Shown: in pieces, positions 1 through 11,240 of the stretch | Layout: each line of letters starts with the position of its first letter | Position numbering within the stretch: the first letter of the stretch is position 1 | Source of the DNA: Argyresthia goedartella | Taxonomy: Eukaryota; Arthropoda; Insecta; Lepidoptera; Argyresthiidae | NCBI GenBank assembly: GCA_949825045.1 | Contig: OX463807.1 | Span: 35,856,749 to 35,920,748 of the forward strand | Length of the DNA: 64,000 bases | Direction of reading: 5' to 3' | Program-made: the position numbers and the translations under genes | The notes under the pieces: generated by a model | What the model was told of the DNA's origin: nothing | The model's input: only the letters and a program-made list of their open reading frames with translations | The model's database searches: none

Positions 1-747
1 GCCAACATTTCTTTGAGCTTTATATGGATATCGTCGAATCGTAGGTTTTCGACCTGATGCGCCCAGGCTAGAAAGGCTTGTAATTCACTCAAAAGCGCGT
101 CGCGCTGTTTGAGCAATGCATAGGAAATGCCGGCAAAAGCCTTTTCCATGTTTAAGGTAGTTTTAGATGTATCGTACCTCTTTATCTCGTCATTAGCTTC
201 AAGATTAGTGAAACCCGGCGCAAATAAATAGTCTTTTTGGACGTCGGCATATCGGACGTTAATCCAGTCCTGGCTATTGAATCGCTGCAAGTTCGGGAGA
301 CGCCTGCGGTACAGCGGGCTCCTTGGTTTTTGTACCAGTAAAAATGTTAAGATCGACCTCGAAAGCCGAGTCAATGTTGGCGGGCTCGGACTCCTCAACA
401 TGACCTTCGTAGAGGTCTCCACTAACATTAGGGTCAATCAAGTCATGCCGTGGTTCACAATCATATTCGTGAAATTCCTGTGTAGCAGCAAGTTGGCTTT
501 TAAGATCTTTAATCTCGTTAAAAAGAAGATCGAACTTACGTTCCTTGATGCGTTTGCGCCGTCGGTACCGCTTCCTGCGATCGTCGCTTTCCGAGAAACT
601 CGACGAGGACGAACTAGAATTATCGGAGTCCGAAGAGCTCACCGGTTTCCGCCTTTTCTTGCCTTTATCCTTACGCGCCGCCACGTGATCCACACTGGAC
701 GGAACCTCCGGGGTTTCTTGCTCCATTTTGCACAAACGAACGGTCAC
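1..747 (-). pseudogene. retrotransposon gag-like ORF, frameshifted and cut by window edge
   Basis: Read on the minus strand, an ORF starts at 747. It encodes a basic, Ser-rich N-terminal region (a run of serines, then an Arg/Lys-rich stretch such as RRKRYRRRKRIKERK), followed by a predicted coil and an acidic part, and stops at 274. A second frame, shifted by one base around 292-300, continues without a stop to base 1. It reads LQRFNSQDWINVRY and then a Lys/Glu-rich helical stretch. Together they look like one gag-type ORF1 of a retrotransposon with a single-base frameshift. The 'RFNS..W..VRYADVQKDY' block resembles capsid-like ORF1 proteins of arthropod DIRS-type elements, but that is recall, not a search. 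The shift could be a mutation or a programmed site. The start at 747 is the first ATG of the open frame. No pol region is visible because the element runs off the window. Confidence 0.45.
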
Positions 748-1301
748 ACCGTTGGGAATCTTTTATTTGCCTGCAATAAATCAGAAAATTCTAAGAAATT
801 CTTTAACGAACTGTTGGTTATAATATGCAAAAGAAGTTCTCACGTCACGTTGTATAGATTTTTGGCGGGCCGTACTCAGGAGCTGAGCAGCGACTGTGCC
901 GTGCGAAAATCAAGACGCCAATGAAGCTAAATTCGAATTCAACAATCCGAACTGCCTCGGTGGTGTGGTGGGGCGCGCGCGCAAACAAGGTACCACGCGG
1001 CTTAACCGAACATCCGGGCGGGAACGGACGGACCGGATATACGTCACTAGTTTAGCACAGAAAATCAAGGATGTCTTCTCATGTTTTTAATTAGGCCCTG
1101 AATATCGGTCAAGATATTTAATAAACAAATCTTAGTAGGTGATGAATTGCCAAGAGAACTTACCTAACTTTGTGAAACATGTTGGTGTTATTGCGAAGTC
1201 TGTTCGGAGAAAATGGGCTGAGCATATAAAAGAATGTTTCCATATGATTAACCCAGGCTTAATATGTTTTATCGCTTGAATCCATTGTGATTTACGTAGG
1301 C
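748..1301. other. no gene seen
   Basis: This stretch is upstream of the gag-like ORF on its strand, so it may hold the 5' non-coding part of that retroelement. About 950-1,050 is GC-rich with CG-containing runs. No repeat boundary, splice-consistent exon or RNA gene was recognised. Confidence 0.4.
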
Positions 1302-2606
1302 TAGCCCATGCATTGTACGTTTTTACAAAAATGCACAATGGGGTTGGGTCTTATATAAGACACATTGAAATTTGAAGATTGGAGTACTTAGGTGGTTAGG
1401 GGGGTCCTTAGCTATCCTCTGATACCATTTTCTGATTTAGGAAACAACATTTTAGCACTTTAATTATAAAATATGTTTACGCGATTTTTACAACTCGGCC
1501 AATCTCGGAACGACAAATGTCAAACCCAAAAGCTCCAACCCTGGATATTGGTACATGATTTTAGTACAAATTACAAGATTTTGTTGTAATGGTAGAAATT
1601 TGCGTCAGCAATTTTGTATTTTCTGACATTGACTTGCTCATTTCATTCCGATTCCTTCCGTGTTTCGTGAATGTTCTGTTGCGCTCTCGTTTTATCCGTG
1701 ATTCTCTGGATGACTTTGGCTTTGTTTACTTAATAACTAAGTACTTTATGGAGTTTATCAGAACCAAATTGGTTGCTTCAGGTCACTTCGTGTTTAAAAA
1801 CTAAAGATAGGTTTGTTAGGTTCACACGTTACAGCAGACCCGGGAGCCGGAGCGAAGCGGAGCAGAGCGAGGCGACCCCCTACTTGCTCATTTTATTCCG
1901 ATTCCTTCCGTGTTTCGTGAATGTTCTGTTGCGCTCTCGTTTTATCCGTGATTCTCTGGACGACTTTGGCTTTGTTTACTTACTAACTACTTTATGGAGT
2001 TTATCAGAACCAAATTGGTTGCTTTAGGTCACTTCCTGTTTAAAAACTAAAGATAGGTTTGTTAGGTTCACACGTTACAGCAGACCCGGGAGCCGGAGAG
2101 AAGCGGAGCGGAGCGAGGAGACCCCCTACTTGCTCATTTCATTCAGATTCCTACCGTGTTTCGTGAATGTTCTGTTGCACTCTCGTTTTATCCGTGATTC
2201 TCTGGACGACTTTGGCTTTGTTTACTTACTAACTACTTTATGGAGTTTATCAGAACCAAATTGGTTGCTTTAGGTCACTTCCTGTTTAAAAACTAAAGAT
2301 AGGTTTGTTAGGTTCACACGTTACAGCAGACCCGGGAGCCGGAGAGAAGCGGAGCGGAGCGAGGAGACCCCCTACTCTTGGCAACCCCTCCTCCAACCCC
2401 TCTCCTCCTCCAACTCCCCCGAAATCCAAAAAATGAAGGCATTTTCTTCAATCTTTGGACCTCCATAACATAAAAACTAGTGGTTTCCTAAAAGGGGGGG
2501 TAGGTGGGGGGACCTCCCCCACCCCTCCCCCCCTCCACGACCCCCTCCCCCAAATTCAATGTGTCTTATACAAGTACTTACCCGCACAATGCATGGGCTA
2601 GCCATG
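1302..2606. mobile_element. non-autonomous TIR element with internal tandem array
   Basis: The left end (from about 1,302, ggctagcccatgcattgt, then cttatataagacacattgaa near 1,350) recurs inverted at the right end (2,557-2,606, ttcaatgtgtcttatac and then acaatgcatgggctagcc). This makes an imperfect terminal inverted repeat of about 60 bp. No transposase ORF lies between the ends. The interior is mostly three tandem copies of a 250-bp unit plus C/T-rich low-complexity sequence at 2,385-2,555. No convincing target-site duplication was found, so the superfamily is open. Confidence 0.55.
1632..2374. repeat. three-copy tandem repeat, about 246-250 bp unit
   Basis: Copies begin at about 1,632, 1,882 and 2,128, each starting acttgctcatttcattc and ending with a purine-rich gagcgaagcgga segment followed by gaccccct. 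Copies 2 and 3 are closest to each other; copy 1 is about 4 bp longer. ORFs running through it are repeat artefacts. Confidence 0.85.
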
Positions 2607-3548
2607 ACTAAAGACACAATTCACGTACTTAAGTAATGAACAAAGTAAAAATACTTCGATAACCTTCAAGATTCAACAGCTATAGTAAAAGTAGCAACAA
2701 AGTTTATCATAGACTACAAAGACATGTTTAGATTATCACAGATTAATAACGATTTAAAACGTATGATGATGATGACATTAAAATTTGTTCTTCGTGAAGC
2801 GCTATCTAGTATTTTTTGATGAAACTCAACTGACAGCTGTCATTGAAAAGCCCTCATTAGCAAACAAACATCACGCACGTCACAACCTAACTAAAACAAA
2901 AAAAACCTATACAAACATGAAATGGTTTGTAGTGTAAGGTCCTAAAATGTCACATAAGTACTTGGGATAATCGGTGTTACTTATTTTATTTATTGTTTCG
3001 CTAAAGTGGCTGTAGGATTCTATACATTCGTCATATTTTGCCTAGGTGTATAAGTGTGTAGTTCTACCTATTTTGATCACTAGGTAGTTAAAATTGTTGC
3101 CTGGAAAATATCCGAATTTAAAACAAAAAGTATTTTACTTATAATGTTAGCCTTGTTGGGACAGAGTGGATAGTTGTTTACAATGTTTATCAGCGCGGTA
3201 CTTAAAATATTTGCAATTATTATAATTTATGGCCTGATAACGCATCATTTATACCAAAATTTATGATTAACTATCGCTTTTATTATAAAATATTTTAGTA
3301 AATCAAGTAAAATTTATGGTACTGCTAATTTAATAATACATTTTAGGTGGAATCTCATAGCAACAGGTGCAAATGGATGAATAAGGTAAAGCATTCTTAA
3401 AAGATTACTATTTTAACACGAAATCAGGCTAAATCTAATTAGAATAGGAGAAATTCAATAAAAATGAAACATTGGCTAACATTTATATCAAAGAACCGAA
3501 ATACGGGTTGGCACACAACTCCCAACTTTAAAAAAACTGCGGAAGGGT
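2607..3548. other. AT-rich stretch, nothing recognised
   Basis: AT-rich sequence with a short gatgat run near 2,765. No ORF with coding character, inverted repeat or RNA gene was seen. Confidence 0.4.
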
Positions 3549-3683
3549 TAACATCATCAAAATCTTCTTTTTATCTTTAAATTTTGAAAACCACTAAAGT
3601 ATCATCAGCAAAAAAACACTATGTCAGTCAATTTCTGCACCCTACTAAAGGCAGATCGTTAATATATACCAGGAATAAGAAAG
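3549..3683 (-). pseudogene. LINE family A reverse-transcriptase fragment (left piece)
   Basis: On the minus strand this matches the RT segment of the family A LINE at 10,800-10,930 in this window, around the FADD box, with many differences. It is interrupted at 3,683 by a Mutator-like element and resumes at 5,219. The joined remnant then runs to 8,212, broken again by a Gypsy element. Confidence 0.8.
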
Positions 3684-4116
3684 CCTTTGCTCCCACCTGT
3701 TCTGTTGAGTAGTTCTGTCGGCAGAACTACTGGGATTTTTTTTACCAGTAGTTCTGTGATTTATAAGACTATGCTTTACACCCTGCTTCAATCTCAGATA
3801 TTCCCACCTGTTCTGTTGAGTAGTTCTGTCGGCAGACGTACTGGGAATAATTTTACCATTAGTTCTGTAATTTATGAGACTATGCTTTACACCCTGCTTC
3901 AATCTCAGATATTCCCAACTGTTATGTCCCGTGGTGTCTGGTACAAATGACACTACTTTGTGTCATTAGTAACATTGATAAATATCCTAGTAAGTAAACT
4001 AATTAGTTCTTAGGTCATTTATTATCAACACATCGTAACATAAACAAAAATTAACACTTGTTTCTTCGATATCAAAAAATTCTACCTACATAGACTCGTT
4101 ACACAACACTACTCGT

Positions 4117-4517
4117 AATTTATCGGGCCTTTTTTCTGCCACAAAGTACCAGGGCAGCAGACCGTTGAAGGAAGGTATTGAACACAGCATTGATAAAGTA
4201 CCTACATACGTTTAATTCATTGAGGTTTTTGACGCGGCCACGATTGTGCCTATGCCACCCCATTGGGAAAAGATGTGAAGCTATGTTTGTTTGTAATGCT
4301 TTTGACAGATGTCAACATTTTTGAAACATGTCATCATTTTTTACATAGCTTCACATCTTTTCCCAATGGGGTGGCACAGGCACAATCGTGACCGCGTCAA
4401 AAACTTCAATGAAATATACGTATGTAGGTACTTTATCAATGCTGTGTTCAATACATCCTTCAACGGTCTGCTGCCCTGGTACTTTGTGGCAGAAAAAAGG
4501 CTCGATAAATTAGGTAT
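4117..4517. repeat. long hairpin (inverted repeat) inside the Mutator-like element
   Basis: The arm at about 4,117-4,290 (aatttatcgggcc…gcttcaca) is repeated inverted at 4,340-4,517 with few mismatches, with a loop of about 50 bp. Such snap-back structure is typical of foldback MITEs; this is probably a separate insertion. Confidence 0.8.
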
Positions 4518-5069
4518 AACAGGATTTAAAAAATATTAACGTAGGTACTTTCTCTAAAAACAAAGGTATCCCATTGTCATCGTTAAGTAATTGCATTTGG
4601 TACACTCTGATCATCACGTCGTTTTCGACCTGCTGATTTGTCCTTCGTTTGGCTGTTTTCTTGAAATTTGCCATTTGGATGGCTTTAACAGAAAAAAACG
4701 ATGCATCTTCTATGTTTTTCAGAAACTGAAACATGTCGCTGGCCTGGTTTTGAACATGCCGTTAATGGCACGCTGCCAGCCCTCAACAACATTAGTTGTG
4801 CGATAGCGCCGACCAAAGGCAGTCCATGACTTGATGCGCCTAGGTTTCATCCAGAAACTCATATATTTCATAAACTTATCCAAATCCAAGACGCACCTGT
4901 CACTAAAATCCAGCACTTGGGATTTTATATATTCCCATCCTTCCATAACACGTTCTTCGGGCAGTAGTGGAAGAATGCTGCACATACTTACGATTCTTCT
5001 CTTGCGTTTGTCTTTAATGCCCAATTGCTTCCCAAAAATCCCAGTAGTTCTGCCGATAGAACTACTCAA
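4510..5069 (-). pseudogene. MULE-type transposase C-terminal fragment
   Basis: The minus-strand frame from about 5,010 carries the C-terminal MULE signature: WEYIKSQV, then a stretch with W.AF.RRYRTTNVVEGW, then (after a frame change near 4,730) FQFLKNIEDAS and a basic tail. The RTTN..EG(W/F)H-like motif followed by an F(I/L)..L segment is the hallmark of the end of the MULE domain. The catalytic DDE part is missing, so this fragment cannot be active. An ATG at 5,069 lies within the TIR and is not a natural start. Assignment is from motif recall. Confidence 0.6.
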
Positions 5070-5218
5070 CAGAACAGTTGGAAACAGAGAAGTAGTTTGT
5101 TCGTGAACAGAACTACTAGTAATTCAATTCCCATTTGTTCTGTGAACAGAACTAATGGTAAAAAAAACCCAGTAGTTCTGCCGACAGAACTACTCAACAG
5201 AACAGGTGGGAATAAAGG

Positions 5219-5783
5219 TAAGAAAGGGCCTAATATGGAACTTTGTGGAATGCCAATTTTACACCAGATCCATCAGATTTAACGCCGTCGACTTCTGCCT
5301 TTTGAATTTTATTGCTTAAGTATGTAAGTAATAAAACGTATTAAGTATGTAAGTAATGTTAAGTAGATCAAACGCTTTATTTATAACTCCGTATCATGAT
5401 TAACACAATAAATGCCTTCGACAGATCGCAAAAAACTCCAAAGCATCCTGTGCGGCCTTCCATGCAGAATAAATATGTGATATAAGGGTACTACCAGCAC
5501 CCGTAGTCGATTTAGCCCTAGTGAAACATGTATTGTTTGGCGAAGAATTGTTTTGGTTGAAATAGTAGAGCATTTGATTGAGTACCTATAATTTCTTCAA
5601 ATATTTTACTTAGATAGTGCTGGAAAAACAGATATTGGTCCGAAATTTGAAGGATCACCCGTGTCTCCAGACTTGAACAGACTTACTTTTCTGTAGTTCA
5701 TGAGGTATGCGAAAGCCCCATCGTCAACACATTTATTAAGTATATAAGCTATGTGTGGGGCTATAACTAGAATTACTGAACCT
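5219..5783 (-). pseudogene. LINE family A reverse-transcriptase fragment (middle piece)
   Basis: Continuation of the minus-strand LINE remnant after the Mutator-like insertion. It matches the + strand copy at 10,250-10,790 in reverse order, ending in the segment encoding FNKCVDDG-like residues and the sequence gaattactgaacc. Frameshifts and deletions are frequent. It is cut at about 5,783 by a Gypsy element and its last 40 bp reappear at 8,166-8,212. Confidence 0.8.
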
Positions 5784-6447
5784 TTGGTAGGCTGGTGCCT
5801 ACGCAACACTTACTTGAGTATAGTGCGGGCCGCGGTGAATGTAAACAAGAACACTGTTTAACAGTTTATTTTAAAGCGACGTATAGCACACAGTACATAT
5901 AGTCAAGCACAGTCTTAGAAGGAGAAATGGAAAGAGAAGGGACAAGCACAGCGGTTGATATTAGGCGCATAAGTAATTTCGATAGCGGAGCGTAAGCAAA
6001 AGCGGCGGAACAGAGCGACATGCGTCTCGCGTCGTATCATCAAGCTCACTGTCCGGCGGCGGCCGCGCATACTCCGGAGGAGGCGAGCGCGCCGACAGGT
6101 TATACCGTGACGTAGGCGGTTGCAGTGCGCGCTCCTATCTACTAATAAAAAACGGTGCGCTTGTCCGCTTCAACGTACAAAATATATTAAAGTTTATATA
6201 ATGCAAAGTGACATTTATGATTCAACATAAGTGGATGCATTATGCACTTAAAAATTACTACTATTAAATTATTATTATTAAGTTAGTATTATCATATTTG
6301 TATATTATTATTTTATTATTAACAATATTTAATTAGATTATTAAGACTAGATTATTAACATTGATTTTATTATTATAAACATGTTAATGTAAATTTTGCA
6401 TAACGGATTGCGATTGATAAATAACATTCAGTAATAAATATTGATGT
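5784..6447 (-). repeat. 3' LTR of the Gypsy element (5'-truncated)
   Basis: Direct repeat of 7,476-8,110. It carries about 30 extra bases near 6,393-6,422 and lacks the first 85 bp or so present in the upstream LTR, because the internal deletion joins it to the protease coding frame. Confidence 0.75.
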
Positions 6448-6590
6448 GGCGTTTTATTTCTCCGTTCTTTTAATAAATTACGGGGAAACACACACAAATC
6501 ACTTCCGGTATCTACTAAAAATTGTATTTTTGATTTAGAGTCCATAACAAATAAGCGACCGGAATTCGGACAGCCGCCAGTCGCCGTCAT
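6384..6590 (-). pseudogene. Gypsy aspartic protease, truncated
   Basis: Minus-strand reading continues gag with GRLFVMD and then FLVDTGSDLCVFPR, the D-T-G active-site motif of retropepsins with its usual flanks. After about 25 further residues the frame enters LTR sequence and ends, so the second half of the protease and all of RT/RH/IN are gone. Confidence 0.8.
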
Positions 6591-6598
6591 CGACTGCC

Positions 6599-7458
6599 CT
6601 ATGCATTTCCCGCTGTATAGTCACACGGTTTCACACAGCGCCGTGCCTGGCTTCCAAACTTGTGATGGTACCAGCAGGTGGGAAATTTGCGGTAGTTGGA
6701 GTTTGACCTCGTCGAGTTCTGGCGATGTCGGCTTCGGCTTCGGCTTCGGTTACTCGTCGTCGGTCGTGATTGGCGGGGCTCCCGGGACATTCTTCCATTC
6801 TGGTGGTCAAAGCCTCCATCTGCTTGCTGAGTGCCGCGATCTGGAAGACCAGCGGGTCCGTTGGAGGAGCTACAGCTGGTTGTACCGCCGCGACTTGTGG
6901 AGCAGAAGCAATGGCATCATGCACCTTGTCCGCCAATTCCGCCAATTCTTCCAAAGTACACTTCGTTTGTGACGCGAGGATGACCTGGATGTTCTGGGGA
7001 AGCCTGTTGGTCCACATCGTACGCATGAGATCCTCGGGTACCCCAGGGCCGGCTAAGTGCTGCATGCGGCGTAGTAACTGGGAAGGTTTCCTGTCCCCTA
7101 ACTCCTCGTGTGACAAGAACTGCTGGATATCTCGCTCTCGTGTGGCTGACAACCGCTTCACCAGCTCGGTTTTGAGCTTGTCGTATTTATTTGTAGCTGG
7201 TGGGTTTGTTATTATGTCCTCCACTTCCGACGCATATTGAGGATCCAGCTGGGCCATGGTGTAGTAAAATTTTGTAGTGTCCGCAGTAATATTGGACAGC
7301 GTAAATTGGGCTTCCAGCTGGGCAAACCATAGTGCTGGTTTTTCTTTATAGAATGGGGGTATCCGCACACCCACTTTACACAACTCCGCGCCATTCTGCG
7401 CAGCGCCATCATTATTCACCTGTTTAGATGTTCCTTTGGCTTCCATATCGTCGTGCAC
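6599..7458 (-). pseudogene. Gypsy gag polyprotein
   Basis: Minus-strand frame from an ATG at 7,458 (or the next at 7,446) through a capsid-like region of about 230 residues, including the motif PPFYKEKPALWFAQLEAQF and a helical segment rich in Leu and Glu. After one frame change around 6,650-6,790 a Cys/His cluster follows (CWYHHKFG, then C, then CDY), a zinc knuckle of the type seen in insect Gypsy Gag proteins just before the protease. Role: forms the virus-like particle and binds the element's RNA. The frame change and loss of pol mean that any activity would need helper proteins. Confidence 0.75.
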
Positions 7459-7475
7459 AGTTCGGGGTCACCACT

Positions 7476-8165
7476 TTGGTAGGTTGGTGCCTACGCAACA
7501 CTTACTTGAGTATAGTGCGGGTCGCGGTGAATGTAAACAAGAACACTGTTTAACAGTTTATTTCAAAGCGACGTATAGCACACAGTACATATAGTCAAGC
7601 ACAGTCTTAGAAGGATAAATGGAAAGAGAAGGGACAAGCACAGCGGTTGATATTAGGCGCATAAGTAATTTCGATAGCGGAGCGTAAGCAAAAGCGGCGG
7701 AACAGAGCGACATGCGTCTCGCGTCGTATCATCAAGCTCACTGTCCGGCGGCGGCCGCGCATACTCCGGAGGAGGCGAGCGCGCCGACAGGTTATACCGT
7801 GACGTAGGCGGTTGCAGTGCGCGCTCCTATCTACTAATAAAAAACGGTGCGCTTGTCCGCTTCAACGTACAAAATATATTAAAGTTTATATAATGCAAAG
7901 TGACATTTATGATTCAACATAAGTGGATGCATTATGCACTTAAAAATTACTACTATTAAATTATTATTATTAAGTTAGTATTATCATATTTGTATATTAT
8001 TATTTTATTATTAACAATATTTAATTAGATTATTAAGACTAGATTATTAACATTGATTTTATTATTATAAACATGTTAATGTAAACATTCAGTAATAAAT
8101 ATTGATGTACTAAATTTAACTATTTTAAATTAAGATTTAGTGACATACACTGAATTAACGCCACA
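7476..8165 (-). repeat. 5' LTR of the Gypsy element
   Basis: About 690 bp, upstream of gag on the minus strand. It is almost identical to the downstream copy at 5,784-6,447 over some 590 bp, which implies a recent insertion. It contains a GC-rich block near 7,740-7,800. Confidence 0.8.
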
Positions 8166-8744
8166 AACCAATGACTCCAGACGTTTTGACAATGTCCTGG
8201 GGATATACAAGATTATTTTTTTATTTTTTATTTATTGAATATACTTACATGCACGTTTACAACGATTACAACATTACAGATATACACCCAATATGGTGGA
8301 GTTTTATAATAAATGTTGGTGTATCATCGTCAGAAGGCAGTGAAGATGACGAAGACAGTGATGTTGTTGAAAATTATTGAATAAAAAAACAAGTGTAATG
8401 AGAGAGAAAAATAATTTACAAAAATATTAATTTCAATAACATATTTTTGATTTTGTTTTTTATTAATTAACTGTGGATAAGATTGTCATGACTTTGTTTG
8501 TGTTTGATCAATCTTCCCTCCTTTATAAACTCGTAGTTGTTTTTACTTTTACCGTGTTACCATAAAAAATATTAAACAGCGTTTAACCTCAAAACAAACG
8601 TCAAAAACGTTTTTGTTATTAAACAAGTGATGAACAGTAGTTTATTTTTTGTGGTAAGGCCCTTGATAAATAAAATGTTTAACCTCTGCTTCTGCTTGAT
8701 CTCTATTTTCTTATGACTTTCTGTCCAGTGTTATCTGAAATAGT
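8166..8744. other. LINE remnant end, then AT-rich sequence
   Basis: 8,166-8,212 is the last piece of the minus-strand family A LINE (gttttgacaatgtcctgggg). After it no gene is recognised. A short acidic frame ending at 8,380 (residues SSEGSEDDEDSD), followed at once by aataaa, could be the tail of an unknown exon but has no other support. 8,560-8,650 (cgtttaacctcaaaacaaac) recurs near 62,485 and belongs to a dispersed repeat. Confidence 0.4.
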
Positions 8745-8937
8745 TATAGTTATAGTTTATCGCGGGCCACTTTTCCGCAACTCGACGTCTTAAATTTTCG
8801 CCTATTTTGAGTGACGTGGATTGGGGGCACTACTCCTGCCAACCCAGCTCCTGTAGGAAGCCTAGCAGACCCTTAATGTTGCCGACGACATCCTGGAGCG
8901 ACCTCGGGGCGTCCCAAGGTGTGATACCCGGTAGATG
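8745..8937 (-). pseudogene. 3' end of a LINE (other family)
   Basis: On the minus strand a frame of about 35 residues ends LLGFLQELGWQE and a stop at about 8,840. A short 3' region with a repeated (ataact)n tail at 8,745-8,765 follows. The tail-type ending and the PWDAP…FLQELGW residues are those of an insect non-LTR retrotransposon ORF end. It is 5'-truncated. Confidence 0.5.
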
Positions 8938-9714
8938 ACCACGTCGGAACACTGGTTGAAGGAAAATATGATGTCTCTTAACATAAATAATTACAAAATT
9001 GTCAGTTGTTACACTAGAAAGACTGCTGATAGAGGTGGTTCTTTAATCTAAGTGAAAAATAATATTAAGGTGAAACAACGGAAATATATTCTTGCACTTA
9101 CTGTTGAAAGACAAATAGAGGTATCCTGTGTTGAGTTAGATAGCCATATTATTGTTTGTGTCTACAGGCCACCGAAGGATGGAAAAGGCCATGGCAATTT
9201 CGAAATATTTGAGAAAATTATGGAGGAAGCCCTCACTAAACTATGTAATAACAGAAAAAAGATAATTATTTGTGGCGATCTTAATGTAGATTTGCTTGTA
9301 GGAACAACAATGAAACAACGATTAATATCTTTATTCAAATCGTTTAATTTATGTCATGTATTTTTAGAGCCGACTAGATTTACACTTACCAGCCAAACTT
9401 GCTTAGATAACGTTTTTTGTGACTGTGCATTAACAAGTAAAAGTGTAATTAACTGCTTACCTTCCGATCACAGTGGTCAAACAGTTTCATTCCCAATTGC
9501 TATTAAGGATAAGACTGGTCCATCATTTTATAGGCCTATTACATCCCATAGACTAGAGAGATATACGAAAAACTTAGATATAAATTTGCCAATACCGGAT
9601 TTTAATGAACAGAACCCAAACAAAATCTACTCAAACTTCTTCAACATTATTCAGACAGAATTCAATAAAGTTTTCAAATTAAAGAAAGTCAGTGACTACA
9701 AGCCCAGTCATTAA
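8938..9714 (+). pseudogene. family A LINE endonuclease domain
   Basis: The frame reads SEHWL, then after about 20 residues SCYTRKTADRGG, one stop at about 9,050, then a second half containing [26 protein letters not shown] and [14 protein letters not shown] and SDH are the catalytic-core motifs of the APE-type endonuclease that nicks target DNA. The N-terminal catalytic Asn/Glu part is missing at the 5' truncation. The stop at 9,712 ends the frame. Confidence 0.75.
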
Positions 9715-11240
9715 ATCTAAATTTAATGACTGGGCAACGTTTGGAATTCGTAAAAATAGAGTTATCTTGTATGACCTTTATGATCAAAAAATTATAACTT
9801 TGATCAAAAATTTCATGACTATGTTAAAAAATATTCCAAAACTTTCAAGTTGGTTTGGAGAACTGCAAAAACTTTACACACTAATAGAAAAATTCAAAAT
9901 TCAAATAATAGAATGAAAACAGTTTGGCAAATAATAAACCGCGAAACTGGCAAAGTTATACCAAGGGACAATGATTTCTGCCTAAAGATAGGTGATGATG
10001 TTGTTAAATCCAACGCTGATGTTGCTCGAGCTTTTGAAACATTCTTCACCAATGTACCCGTACTCACAACAGACCGTCTAAATTCATCTCCATATGAAGC
10101 AGAGACTTTATTAAAAAATAACACTAGCGTCAGTAATGTATATTTAAAATTTCATCATGTATATCCCCAGGACATTGTCAAAACGTTTAAATTACTTAAC
10201 TTAAAAAATACGGAAGACCTGTGGGGTATATCAGTCAAAGTCATTGGTTCAGTAATTCTAGTTATAGCCCCACACTTAGCTTATATATTCAATAAATGTG
10301 TTGACGATGGGGCTTTTCCAGACCTCATGAAACACAGTAAACTGATACCTCTGTTCAAGTCGAGAGATAAGGGCGATCCTTAAAATTTCAGACCAATATC
10401 TGTTCTTCCAACACTAAGTAAAATATTTGAAAAGATTATACTCAATCAAATGCTCTCACACTTCAACTGTACAAAACAACTCCACGCTAAACAATATGGT
10501 TTCACTAGGCGTAAATCGACTACGGATGCAGGTATTACCCTTATGTCTCATATTTATTCTGCATGGGAGGCCGCACAGGATGCTATCGGAGTTTTTTGCG
10601 ACCTGTCGAAGGCGTTTCATTGTGTTGATCATAATACGCTATTAATTAAATTAAATCATTACGGAGTTAGAAATAAAGCGTTGGATCTACTAAGATCATA
10701 TCTAAGCAGTAGAATTCAAAAGGCAGAAGTAAACGGCGTAAAATCTGATGGATCGGGTGTTAAAATTGGCGTTCCACAAGGTTCCATATTAGGCCCTTTC
10801 TTATTCCTGGTATATATTAATGATCTGCCTTTCATGGTGGAGAAATTAACTGACATAGTGTTGTTTGCTGATGATACTTCAATGGTCTTCAAAATTGAAA
10901 GACAAAAAGGAGATTTTGATGATGTTAATGGTGTGTTGTCTTTAACCTTGAATTGGTTCACAGTTAATAATTTATTGTTAAACGCTGGTAAAACCAAGTG
11001 TATCAAATTCTCACTTCCAAATGTCAGGCAAGTTGAGACCAGTTTAGTGTTAGACAACAGCACGTTAGAATTAGTAAATGATACGAAGTTTCTTGGAATA
11101 ACCATTGATAGCAAATTGCAGTGGGGACCCCACATAGATAAATTGGCTGGTAAATTAAGTTCTGCGGCTTACGCTGTTAGGAACATCAGACAAAGCACGG
11201 ATGTGGCTACATCTAGGCTATTATATTTTAGTTACTTTCA
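9715..11240 (+). pseudogene. family A LINE reverse transcriptase
   Basis: After a frameshifted linker (9,692-9,916), the frame from 9,850 runs through a stop at 10,381-10,383 into the RT core. Visible motifs in order: [39 protein letters not shown] (first catalytic Asp, with F-D changed to F-H), [20 protein letters not shown] (the F-A-D-D catalytic box), a thumb segment [12 protein letters not shown] and KFLGITID. The family copies target-primed cDNA. This copy has one in-frame stop and a frameshift and is cut at 11,240 by LINE B. Confidence 0.8.

Larger units (their letters stand above)
3684..5218. mobile_element. Mutator-like DNA transposon with 8-bp TSD
   Basis: The element begins cctttgctcccacctgttct and ends in the inverse (…ggtgggaataaagg), giving TIRs of more than 60 bp. 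The left TIR region is duplicated in tandem (3,684-3,800 and 3,801-3,910). It sits inside a family A LINE remnant, and the flanking octamer TAAGAAAG is present at 3,676-3,683 and again at 5,219-5,226, so both borders are exact. It contains a fragment of a MULE-type transposase on the minus strand. Mutator elements usually make 8-11-bp duplications, which fits. It is degenerate and lacks most of the transposase. Confidence 0.75.
5784..8165 (-). mobile_element. Gypsy-type LTR retrotransposon, internally deleted (LTR-gag-PR-LTR)
   Basis: Two long direct repeats flank a minus-strand gag and protease but no reverse transcriptase, RNase H or integrase. A primer-binding-site-like tggtgaccccgaac follows the upstream LTR. 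The element begins TGTGGCG and ends CCTACCAA on the minus strand, with a near-perfect 5-bp target duplication (TGGTT/AGGTT). The protease frame runs directly into the downstream LTR at about 6,447, so one deletion removed the rest of pol and the first 85 bp or so of that LTR. It is inserted in a LINE remnant. Confidence 0.8.

Noticed and set aside
6601..7240. Plus-strand ORFs of 120-156 codons
   Set aside because: Antisense shadows of the Gypsy gag frame.
8171..8380. Small plus-strand ORF with acidic end
   Set aside because: Its start lies in LINE remnant sequence; only the acidic tail plus aataaa is suggestive.
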